Positions 54,990 through 63,041 of a stretch of 64,000 nt of DNA are shown here, in pieces. Numbering within the stretch: position 1 is the stretch's first letter; every line of letters starts with the position of its first letter. Under the pieces are notes generated by a model. It had not been told where the DNA came from. It did no database searches and saw only the letters and a list, made by a program, of their open reading frames with translations. A program made the position numbers and the translations under genes. This DNA comes from Zavarzinella sp. (lineage in GTDB: Bacteria; Planctomycetota; Planctomycetia; Gemmatales; Gemmataceae). Location of the stretch: assembly GCA_041399155.1 (NCBI GenBank), contig JAWKTI010000008.1, positions 1 to 64,000 on the forward strand, written 5' to 3'.

Positions 54990-55814
54990 TCATACAGATG
55001 AAACCGAATCTGGTAACCCTTGGCGAAAACTTGGAAACTTCGGTACCCATGTTGTTTCCGATTGCAGGCGGGCACTGGAGATTCGTCGATGTCCACCATG
55101 GCGTGCCGTTTCAGGCCCATCCTCAAATTTCGCAGGTGGGGCACCCAGTACCTCTGCAGCGGCAATGTAAAAATCTCTGCGACTGACGGGATGATTATCT
55201 GCTACGAGATAATGGCGACCCGCAGGTGCCTGCTGCAATATTGCCAGCAGTGCCGCCGCACCATCGTCGCGGTGAATTAGATTAAGCCACTTGTCTGCAT
55301 TACCCACCAGTGGATGACCTGCCAGCAGTTCTGCTCTCCTCAAAATTCTGCCCGGACCATAAATTCCTGCAAAACGCACCACGTTGGCGTGGGGCAATCT
55401 GGAAATGAGAAGTCTCTCACATTCCAGCATCAGCCGGCCATTTTCTTCCAGTGGTTCGGTTTCTGAATCCTCATTGACCCACGAACCATCGGTCTGACCG
55501 TAGACACTGGTGCTGCCCACGTACAGAAAACGTGCAGGTGGGGGAAGCTGGTCCAGCACATTATTCAAACCATCGTAATACAGTTCTCGCATCGAGATTC
55601 CACTGGCACGGTCACGGGCAACTGCGTAAATCACTGCATCGTAAGCATTTAGCGATATTTTTCCAGTGATATCGCCCACATTCGGTTGAATGCCGGCAGC
55701 AGCAAGTTCTGCCCCACGGGTGCGAGTGACCGCGTGAACTTCCTGACCTTGTGCGATCAGTTGTTTCGCAACCTGAAAGCCGAGATAGCCGCACCCAATG
55801 ATCAATACTGCCAT
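54990..55814 (-). CDS. NAD(P)-dependent epimerase/reductase of the extended SDR family
   Basis: A 274-aa protein. The Rossmann motif GCGYLGFQVAKQLIAQG opens it. The Tyr-x-x-x-Lys region of classical epimerases is not obvious; instead LYVGSTSVYGQTDGSWVNEDS and VRFAGIYGPGR mark the YeeZ/atypical SDR type. It is probably a nucleotide-sugar-like oxidoreductase/epimerase or a related reductase; the substrate is unknown. I use ATG 55814, since the TTG 12 bases upstream has no better signal. The glycosyltransferase follows at 27 bases, so a shared sugar pathway is plausible. Confidence 0.82.
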   Translation of the reverse strand: MAVLIIGCGYLGFQVAKQLIAQGQEVHAVTRTRGAELAAAGIQPNVGDITGKISLNAYDAVIYAVARDRASGISMRELYYDGLNNVLDQLPPPARFLYVGSTSVYGQTDGSWVNEDSETEPLEENGRLMLECERLLISRLPHANVVRFAGIYGPGRILRRAELLAGHPLVGNADKWLNLIHRDDGAAALLAILQQAPAGRHYLVADNHPVSRRDFYIAAAEVLGAPPAKFEDGPETARHGGHRRISSARLQSETTWVPKFPSFRQGLPDSVSSV

Positions 55815-55822
55815 GTTGAAAC

Positions 55823-55987
55823 TCAATTAAATTTGCTAATCGGAGCGATTTGTTCTGTTAATTTTAGCGGCCAGTCGAACAAACGCATAATGTCCCAGAT
55901 TTCTTGAACAGGTAATTTTCGTTCAAAAAGTTGCCGAATCAGGCCTGCTTTCTCGGCAAAGCGGAGGTGCGGTCTGCAAATATTTGA
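55823..55987 (-). pseudogene. Remnant of an Rpn-family gene
   Basis: The minus strand reads LRFAEKAGLIRQLFERKLP, then QEIWDIMRLFDWPLKLTEQ, and stops. This closely matches residues of about 120-160 of the intact protein at 32296-33054 (LRFADKARLIRQLFDRKL, EVWNIMRLLDW). Upstream sequence has no matching N-terminus. It is a decayed fragment between the epimerase and the MlaE-like gene. Confidence 0.75.
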
Positions 55988-56049
55988 AATTAAACCGGCG
56001 CCTTGGCGGTCGACATACAAGATGCAACATGATTTATATAACTTATCCG

Positions 56050-56793
56050 CTATGTAATAAGTTGAATCAGTGCCACCAACAGAACATCGCCAGCCAATAC
56101 CAGTAAGCTGGATGCCACTACTGCCTGGGTTGCCGCTTTGCCGACACCTTCCGTCCCACCCTGGGCAAGCATGCCCGCCCGACAACTGGCGACAGCAATC
56201 AGAAAACCAAACACAATTGTTTTCATCGCAGCCAGCACCACCTCATTGAGGCGAAGTTCCTGAAAACAGGCAGTCTGATACCGAAGCCAGGTGGTGGATG
56301 AAACCACATTTTCTGCAAAATAGCCACTGATCAGTGCCAGTGCGGCAATGAAAATATGTAACAACGGCAACGCTACCATGCACGCCAACACCCGTGGGCC
56401 AACCAGAACCTGCATGGGGGATAGGCCTAACAGTTGCAACGCGTCCAGTTGTTCGCCCAGCTTCATTGCACCCAGCTCGGCCCCCAGGCTCGCCCCAGTG
56501 CGTGCGGCAATAATCAGCCCCGCACCAATGGGTGCCAGTTCCAGTAATACCGCAGCCGCCAGCACTGTCGGAAGATAGTCCTGCGTACCGGAGCGCTGCA
56601 GCACCCCGTAGGTATGCATCCAGACCACCGCACCCAGAGCAATTCCTGCGATGGTGCCCAATAACAGGGACCCAATCAGGATCTGGTACAGTTGCCGAAT
56701 CGTTTCACGTGGGGCAGCCAGTTGCGACAATGCCGCCCAGGCAGACTGACCGGCAAAGTGCGTCCCATCACCAATTGCAATCAGCCATTTCAT
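56050..56793 (-). CDS. MlaE-family ABC transporter permease
   Basis: A 247-aa integral membrane protein with five to six helices and the MlaE/YrbE pattern: RQLYQILIGSLLLGTIAGIALG, LAPIGAGLIIAARTGASLGAELGAMKLGEQLDALQLLGLSPMQVLVGPRVLA (the conserved cytoplasmic coupling region), and the C-terminal GKAATQAVVASSLLVLAGDVLL. Such permeases move phospholipids between inner and outer membranes with an ATPase (MlaF) and an MCE protein (MlaD). Neither partner is next to it here. The ATG overlaps the stop of the upstream methyltransferase by four bases. Confidence 0.9.
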   Translation of the reverse strand: MKWLIAIGDGTHFAGQSAWAALSQLAAPRETIRQLYQILIGSLLLGTIAGIALGAVVWMHTYGVLQRSGTQDYLPTVLAAAVLLELAPIGAGLIIAARTGASLGAELGAMKLGEQLDALQLLGLSPMQVLVGPRVLACMVALPLLHIFIAALALISGYFAENVVSSTTWLRYQTACFQELRLNEVVLAAMKTIVFGFLIAVASCRAGMLAQGGTEGVGKAATQAVVASSLLVLAGDVLLVALIQLIT

Positions 56794-57461
56794 GTGCGAG
56801 TTCCTGTGCCAGCGACAGCCCAGGTCCAGTGCCGATCAGTGGTCTGGGAAACACCACTGGCGGGAAAGCCTGCCTGCACAACCATCTCCTGGATTTCGGC
56901 CAGCGTCAGAGCGGCATGCAACGATTCTGCAAACATCTGTTGCTGGTGGGGGGTGGCACTTCCCGCATAGAGTGAGACCAATGCGTCCCGTTCTTCCAGC
57001 GTGGTTGGCCGAAGAAGATCCCGCACCAGTATGGTGCCACCTGGCTGGATCAGTCGTGCGATTTCACGCACGACGGTGTCTGGATTCGGAATATGGTGGA
57101 TGATACTGTTCGACATAATTGCCGCGAACGATTGGTCAGGGTACGAAAGCTGCTTCGCATCCTGAAATACCAGTTCAATCCGTTGCGTGAATCCCGCGTT
57201 GTTCACGTTCTGCTGTCCTAATAACAGCATTTGCTGGCTGGCATCCACTGCAATCACCTTACCCAGAGGTGACTGTCGACAGAATTCGATTGGTATCTGA
57301 GCAGTGCCTGTGCCCAGATCTAGAATCGGACTACCACCATCCCACAGAGCAAGGAAATCGGCCACAAAGCGTTCGTTGACTTCACGATGGTCCATGGCAT
57401 CGTAGCCATGTGCCTCTTCGTGGGTATCCATCACTTCTGGTTCAAGAATTCGCTGTAGCAC
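56790..57461 (-). CDS. Class I SAM-dependent methyltransferase
   Basis: A 223-aa methyltransferase. SAM-binding motif I is ILDLGTGTAQIPI, followed by VIAVDASQQML and the IMSNSIIHHIPNPDTVVREIARLIQPGGTILVRDL block typical of UbiE/small-molecule type enzymes. The N-terminus (MDTHEEAHGYDAMDHREVNERFVADFL) is an unusual, conserved-looking helical lid. The substrate cannot be read from sequence. It overlaps the start of the MlaE-like permease gene by four bases, so the two are translationally coupled. Confidence 0.88.
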   Translation of the reverse strand: MLQRILEPEVMDTHEEAHGYDAMDHREVNERFVADFLALWDGGSPILDLGTGTAQIPIEFCRQSPLGKVIAVDASQQMLLLGQQNVNNAGFTQRIELVFQDAKQLSYPDQSFAAIMSNSIIHHIPNPDTVVREIARLIQPGGTILVRDLLRPTTLEERDALVSLYAGSATPHQQQMFAESLHAALTLAEIQEMVVQAGFPASGVSQTTDRHWTWAVAGTGTRT

Positions 57462-57652
57462 GTTTCAGATCTCCTGCAAAGGCACTTGGCAGGTAACGTG
57501 GAAACAATTTTCCTGCCACAAGACAATTTAGGTATTGGGATGAAGAATGGAAAATAGCTCGCAAAATAATTGCATTATTCAACAAAAGAGGTCAGAATAG
57601 TGGGTATCAGCATACTCCTTCTCATCTCTTTGGCACCACGGAGAACAACCCG

Positions 57653-57976
57653 ATGGTACATCAACTGGATTTAGCCACCCCTTTACTGGACCCGGAAACA
57701 GTTACCAGAACGATCCCACCATACCACCTGATTCTGCTGAACGATGACCATCACACAATGGAATTTGTGGTGATGGTGCTGCAGAAAATCATGGGCTTCA
57801 CGTTAATCAAAAGTTTTGAGCATACCCTGCAGGCCCACCAGGAAGGTCAGTCAATTATCTGGACAGGCAGCAAAGAAGTAGCAGAACTGAAAGCAGAGCA
57901 GATTGCCACGGTGCGGGAACAAAAAGGCTCCCGCGATATCGGTCCGGTGGATGTGGTGATCGAACCAGCAAGCTGA
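57653..57976 (+). CDS. clpS: ATP-dependent Clp protease adaptor ClpS
   Basis: A 107-aa protein with an N-terminal flexible tail (residues 1-22) and the ClpS core: YHLILLNDDHHTMEFVVMVLQKIMGFT (N-end-rule binding pocket with the LLNDDxHTMEFVV motif), AHQEGQSIIWTGSKEVAELKAEQI, and a short C-terminus. It delivers N-degron substrates to ClpA/ClpC. No clp ATPase gene is adjacent. GGAG precedes the ATG. It is convergent with the TPR-like gene, with only 4 bases between stops. Confidence 0.95.
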   Translation: MVHQLDLATPLLDPETVTRTIPPYHLILLNDDHHTMEFVVMVLQKIMGFTLIKSFEHTLQAHQEGQSIIWTGSKEVAELKAEQIATVREQKGSRDIGPVDVVIEPAS

Positions 57977-57980
57977 TCGA

Positions 57981-59030
57981 TTACCGCACGCGTTGCAGTT
58001 TTTCTCGGAACAATTGCACCTTGGCGGTGTCGTTATCCTGTTCAAAAATACTGATCAGGCGGGAAAGAGCTTTACTGTGCTCGGAGCTATCCTGATTGTA
58101 AACCACATCGACCCACAGATAAGACCACATCGCATCGCGGTTGCGGCCCATCGCCTTGTAGCTATCGCCAATGACGTTGTAGCCCAGTCCACGCAGCCCT
58201 TTATCCTGTGTTTTCGCAATGGCGGCATTGATTCTGGCAATCGCGGCAGTGGTCGCTTTTTCGTCTTTGTTTTTCGCTGCTTTCGTAGCAACAATACCTA
58301 ATTGATACATATCCAGTCGATCTTTCATGCTCGCTGGTGTGGTGCGGTCGGCAATCATCTCTTTAACGCGGGTATCTGCCTCATCCAGTTCCCCTTCCTG
58401 AAAATTGACGTTAATCAGCCCCACTTTAGCAGTTAACTTCAAGTCTGCGGGCACATCAGGCGACTTGACGACCTGCTCCAGATACTTTTTCGCGTCTACA
58501 TAACGGCTCTGGTCGGCATAAAGCAACGCCACTTTTTCAGAAGCGAGTGCGAACATCCACGACTGATCATTGCTGGTAACAAAATCGGCCAGGTTGCGGG
58601 TGGCTTCCTGAATCTCATTTTCCGATTCTGCCACTTGTGCTTTCAAGGTGACATCCCAGTATTGCAAATATGCTTTGACATCTGGGGGACATTTCGCGTA
58701 ATCGGGTGATTTCAGCACTTCTGCCATTTCGGTGTTTGCTGTTTCCAGGTCGCGATCGTTATAGGCATCGTATACTTTCTGCAACTTAAACTGCAGTGCA
58801 GAAGGCATGGTCGAATAGTTCACGCGAACAATATCACTGGGGTGCACGACTTCCACTTTGCCTGCTACGCTGATTTTGATGCCAGCAGGTGATGCACCTT
58901 CAATCTTGCCGGAAATCGATGAATTCTTGTCCGTCTTCCGATCAATCCGAAAAACAGAATCCTGGGCATCACAGAACACGACACTGCCAAACAAGGCCAA
59001 TGTGGTGAACAAACTCTTATACATATGCAT
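57981..59030 (-). CDS. Secreted TPR-like protein, 349 aa
   Basis: A signal-peptide protein (residues 1-22, ending FCDAQ). Residues 25-75 resemble a small beta-rich domain (GKIEGASPAGIKISVAGKVEVVHPSDIVRV). The rest is helical with TPR-like repeats, for example LYADQSRYVDAKKYLEQVVKSPDVP and GDSYKAMGRNRDAMWSYLWVDVVY. It lies 14 bases downstream of the 1,194-aa TPR-like gene, with AAGGAG before the start, so the two are an operon. Likely an extracytoplasmic protein-protein interaction partner; no catalytic motif. Confidence 0.82.
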   Translation of the reverse strand: MHMYKSLFTTLALFGSVVFCDAQDSVFRIDRKTDKNSSISGKIEGASPAGIKISVAGKVEVVHPSDIVRVNYSTMPSALQFKLQKVYDAYNDRDLETANTEMAEVLKSPDYAKCPPDVKAYLQYWDVTLKAQVAESENEIQEATRNLADFVTSNDQSWMFALASEKVALLYADQSRYVDAKKYLEQVVKSPDVPADLKLTAKVGLINVNFQEGELDEADTRVKEMIADRTTPASMKDRLDMYQLGIVATKAAKNKDEKATTAAIARINAAIAKTQDKGLRGLGYNVIGDSYKAMGRNRDAMWSYLWVDVVYNQDSSEHSKALSRLISIFEQDNDTAKVQLFREKLQRVR

Positions 59031-59044
59031 CTGGTTGTCGCTCC

Positions 59045-62000
59045 TTATTCGTTTGCTTTCGTTTCTGCTGCTTTCAATAATTCTTCGTAACGTTTTTTCA
59101 TTGGTTCATTCTTGTTGACCAGGTCTATTACCCTTGCTTTGATGTCATCGCCAATATCCGGATTGGCCGTGACCGCTTCATGTAGCTTATTGGTAATATC
59201 TGCCAGTTTGGCATCCCGTTGCTCGGCAGTCATTTTGAGCTGCATTAAATTCAATTCTGTATAAGCACGCACGCTGGCCCGATACGTTTCAAAGAACAGA
59301 TCGAAGTAAAGCTGGCGCTGGCGGGAAACTTTGTTTCGCTCAGCAATTTTTGCCGGATCATTGGCATCAGCCGCTTCAGCAGGTGGCAATGGGGGAAGTT
59401 GTGGGACAAACTGCCTGGTTAACAGTTGCCAGTTCTTGATTGCCACACCGAACTGACCCATGTCTTCCTGCAGCATGTTATATTCTTTGCGGATTTCGAT
59501 GGAAGAAAAGCCCCAGGGACGCTTGGCGCCGGGAGTAGCTTTTGCCATGGGATCGCCCATGATTTCCATAAAGATTGCTTTCGCTTTCGCAAAGTTTTCC
59601 GTACCTTTCGCCTGGCGATAAGCCCGTGCCAGCAGGTACTTCGTTTGCTGAATGAACTGATTGTGGGCAGCCTGTAACTTCGGCAATTCTTCCGGATCAG
59701 CCTTTTCCGGTGCTACAAACGGGCGTGCAACCAGCGATTCATACAGAGCAATGGTTTTGTCGTGACGATCTACGGCAGCATACCACTGACCTGCGGAGAG
59801 AATCAGGGTATTGGACAGCTTGAGGGGGTCGGCAGTAATTTTATCCACAAACTCAGCGAAACTATTCGACAGTTCTGTGGCTTCATCCGTCTTACCCTGT
59901 TCTTTTGATTCCTTGATCTGCAGTGCGACGTTATTTCCTAATTGACGCAGCACGCGAATGTTGGAATCGAGGTCGCCCCCCAATGCCTGCAACAGATCAA
60001 GCAGTTCGCCTGCTTTATCAATCTGGCGTGCCTGCACCGCAGCAAACATCCCCGTGGTGATCAGGTTCTTTTGTGCCAGGCGCATCCGGTCAAACCCGGG
60101 AGGTGCTGTGGCAGTACCCAACTCTTTGGGCGGCTCTGTGTTGGCGGCAATGTCTTTCAATTCCGCATCCAGCAGTGGGGTCAATTTGGCAAAATCTTTC
60201 GTTTTCGCCATTTCGTAGATCCGGCTTTGCTGCACCCCATAACGAATGCTGCGTGCGGAGCAAACCAGATCGACTTTCTTCTGGATGGGCAACTGTGCCA
60301 CGGGAAGTGGCTCCAACACTTTCAACAGATTTCCGATCGTCAGGTCGGCATTGTTATAATCTTTTGCAAGAATGTAAATCTGTGCCAGCAAGAGTTTGGT
60401 GTTGGCGTAAGTATCAATCTCCAACAGAGTGGGCGTTTCTTTCAGAGGAGCGAGATTTTCCAGCAATGCCCGTGTTTGTTGCCACTGAGCACTATAGTTG
60501 GTGATATTTTTCTGCACTTCCGCAGTAAACGTCTCCGAGTCCGTCGTGGTGGGACGCAGCACCAGATACATCATCTCGGCCATTTCCCGACGAACTTTGT
60601 AAATCTCTTCGTAGCTGGAGGTAATCTCGCTGAGCACCTGCCAGGCCTTCAAATACTGTTTCATCCGCCGTAAATGAAACGCATGCAAGTGGCGGACCGA
60701 ATTAATCGAAGGAACGTTCTTCCAGGTGGTTTCGGCAAAGTTAGCCAGCGTAAAAATCCGACTGACGTCGGCATTTTCTCCCACGGTATCCAGCCCACCT
60801 GTTGAAGTGCTGAACTTCACGAGTGCGGCCTGATAACAGAAGATTGCCAATTGTGCCGCTTTCGCACCCTTGCTGGAACCGCTATGATTGCGGGCAATCG
60901 CTTCCGCCATCACCGCTGCTTCCAGGGTTCGGTCCAGTCGATACAGGTTGAAGGCCAACTGCAACTGGGCATTGAACACTTCATTGGGTGGGTCTTTCGG
61001 TGAAACAAACTTCAGCCCGCGTTGCAGATAAGCAACCGATTTGGCCGATCGTTCATTGAGTTCCTTTTCAATATCTTCTGCTGTGGCATCTTTGTTTTCC
61101 GTCTTGAAACGGTTGAATTTTCCAAGCTGCAATAGTGCCGCTGTCAGTCCCGCATCAAGCGAATTGATGCTGGCAACGGCGGGATCTTTTCCTTTCCCTT
61201 CAGCTTCAAAAATCAACAGCAAGTTCTGCTGCCGCTTCTGATTGGCACGCTCGGTATATTCGTTTTCGGTTTCTGCAATCAGCTTGTAAACCTGGTTCGC
61301 CAGTTGTAAACGGCGTTTGGCTTCTGCAGGAAACGAGGTGAACTTTTTGGCTTTCTCATCATACTTCACCAGCATCTTACCACGATTTTCGCGCACCTGA
61401 CCAAGTATGTACATGGTGCTGAGCCCTTCCAGGGTGTTGCGGTAATTGCTGTAATCTTTGAGCCAGTTGACACACGCCACTTCGACATTGGCGGGCACCT
61501 GATCTGCACGAAGTTCGCGGAAATTGGGATTCCAGCGTGGTTCGTTATTGGTATGCTCGATGTTGAAATAGCGAGCAATCCGAATGGCGTCCGATGCGCG
61601 GGGATTGCGGGCATGTTCCACCACAAACTTCCGCATATCGGTAACTGCTTCGTTCGTACCCACACCCAGCTTGTAGGTGCATTGTTGCCGCCATACGTAA
61701 GCCAGAAGGCCATATTTATCTGTTTCGTTGGCAGCGATGATCGCATCAAACGATTTCTGAGCTGCGGTAAGTGAGTCATTTTTCAGTTTGAGTGCTTCAT
61801 CGCTGTAGGTGGAGTGAATATCGTACTGCGTGGTGGCACGATTCAGTTGTGCTTCTTTTCGCAGTTCATTCAAACTGATTTTGTCTTCGGAAGGCAAGTT
61901 TGGGCGATTCTGCAGTGCGGTGAGTGCTTTGATCGCATCATCAAAGCGAGCCACCACCCGTGTATACAATTGTCGCACTTTGGCGAGTTCTTTATACTTC

Positions 62001-62629
62001 GCTTCATCATCCTGAATCTTGCGTGCGGTGCCAGCGGCAAAGCGGGCTTCTACATACTTCAAATCTGCCAGGTGAACCTGGATTTTACCTGCAAGAACAT
62101 CCTGACTGTTTGCTTTCAACAATGCATCAAAACTGTCCGATGCACGCTGCAGCAGATCGTTCCGAACATCTTCTTCCGCTTCCTGGTTCGCCAACACAAT
62201 CATCGTTTGTGCGGTTTCGTACGCCAACAGGCGGGCACCAGCCGGGGTGGTAAACTGGGGCATCTTCTTCAGTTCTTCCAGGCGGGCCATCGCCAGATCG
62301 CCCAGGCCAGCATCCCGCAACCCTTTCACCAGGTCGAATTCTGTGGGAGCACCCACCACTTCCACTTCTGGCTCATCCGGAACTTTAGGCTTTGGTGGCA
62401 CCTTCGGTGTCACTTTGGGTGGTTGTTTCGGTTGAGTTTTCGGCTTTGGCTGTGGTTGCTTGGCCTTGGGATCGACTTTTGGATCAACCTTGGCTTTCGG
62501 GTCCACCTTCGCCTTTGGGTCCTTGGGATCCACTTTCTGGTTTGGATTCACCTTGGGATTTTGGCCCAAACTGATTCCCACCAGCAGAATCAAGGTGCTA
62601 AGCGATAATAATCCGAACCAGCGACGCAT
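59045..62629 (-). CDS. Large secreted TPR-like protein, 1,194 aa
   Basis: Starts at ATG 62629 with GGAGAATCACC before it, giving a signal peptide MRRWFGLLSLSTLILLVGISLGQ. Residues 25-90 are a low-complexity stalk of Lys, Pro and Asp with KVDPK-type repeats, then Pro/Lys/Val runs. The remaining 1,100 residues are mostly TPR-like helical repeats (for example AVMAEAIARNHSGSSKGAKAAQLAIF and LLARAYRQAKGTENFAKAKAIFMEIMG). No enzymatic domain is visible. With the smaller TPR gene 14 bases downstream, it probably forms an extracytoplasmic scaffold; its partners are unknown. Confidence 0.85.
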   Translation of the reverse strand: MRRWFGLLSLSTLILLVGISLGQNPKVNPNQKVDPKDPKAKVDPKAKVDPKVDPKAKQPQPKPKTQPKQPPKVTPKVPPKPKVPDEPEVEVVGAPTEFDLVKGLRDAGLGDLAMARLEELKKMPQFTTPAGARLLAYETAQTMIVLANQEAEEDVRNDLLQRASDSFDALLKANSQDVLAGKIQVHLADLKYVEARFAAGTARKIQDDEAKYKELAKVRQLYTRVVARFDDAIKALTALQNRPNLPSEDKISLNELRKEAQLNRATTQYDIHSTYSDEALKLKNDSLTAAQKSFDAIIAANETDKYGLLAYVWRQQCTYKLGVGTNEAVTDMRKFVVEHARNPRASDAIRIARYFNIEHTNNEPRWNPNFRELRADQVPANVEVACVNWLKDYSNYRNTLEGLSTMYILGQVRENRGKMLVKYDEKAKKFTSFPAEAKRRLQLANQVYKLIAETENEYTERANQKRQQNLLLIFEAEGKGKDPAVASINSLDAGLTAALLQLGKFNRFKTENKDATAEDIEKELNERSAKSVAYLQRGLKFVSPKDPPNEVFNAQLQLAFNLYRLDRTLEAAVMAEAIARNHSGSSKGAKAAQLAIFCYQAALVKFSTSTGGLDTVGENADVSRIFTLANFAETTWKNVPSINSVRHLHAFHLRRMKQYLKAWQVLSEITSSYEEIYKVRREMAEMMYLVLRPTTTDSETFTAEVQKNITNYSAQWQQTRALLENLAPLKETPTLLEIDTYANTKLLLAQIYILAKDYNNADLTIGNLLKVLEPLPVAQLPIQKKVDLVCSARSIRYGVQQSRIYEMAKTKDFAKLTPLLDAELKDIAANTEPPKELGTATAPPGFDRMRLAQKNLITTGMFAAVQARQIDKAGELLDLLQALGGDLDSNIRVLRQLGNNVALQIKESKEQGKTDEATELSNSFAEFVDKITADPLKLSNTLILSAGQWYAAVDRHDKTIALYESLVARPFVAPEKADPEELPKLQAAHNQFIQQTKYLLARAYRQAKGTENFAKAKAIFMEIMGDPMAKATPGAKRPWGFSSIEIRKEYNMLQEDMGQFGVAIKNWQLLTRQFVPQLPPLPPAEAADANDPAKIAERNKVSRQRQLYFDLFFETYRASVRAYTELNLMQLKMTAEQRDAKLADITNKLHEAVTANPDIGDDIKARVIDLVNKNEPMKKRYEELLKAAETKANE

Positions 62630-63041
62630 GGTGATTCTCCGGAATTGAAACAATCAAGAATGGCGATGCAGTTCTTTGGAAATTCTAGGAAAAACGCCTT
62701 CATTTTCCCGAATTTTCGCCGATACCTTCATCATACTGGCTTTTAGACGTGGGACTCTCGGATTAGTTCCCTGAAAATTTGAAAAACTTGCCAATCATCA
62801 GATATTCATATTGATTACTCGCTATTTATATGCAAGGTGTGCTATATATGCATTTGGCTATTTTCTGCCATTAATCTCAGCAGCTTTCGCTTTTTTTGGT
62901 TTGAAACTACTTTCTTTGCTGCGAAATTGTCGATAACACATCAACAGTGGTGGTGAATGATAATTTTACCATCAGACAATTATACCATGATACATTGATT
63001 AGAATAATTCCCCACCCGTCAATAGTTCGGATACCACCTGG
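62630..63041. other. Divergent intergenic region
   Basis: About 410 AT-rich bases between the TPR-protein gene and the aminotransferase gene, which diverge. It should contain both promoters. I see no gene, tRNA or strong palindrome. Confidence 0.55.

Noticed and set aside
16961..59030. Further sigma-54 promoters upstream of other genes
   Set aside because: TGGCAC-like strings near 50387 and 57631 lack a TTGC box at the required distance, so they do not satisfy GG-N10-GC.
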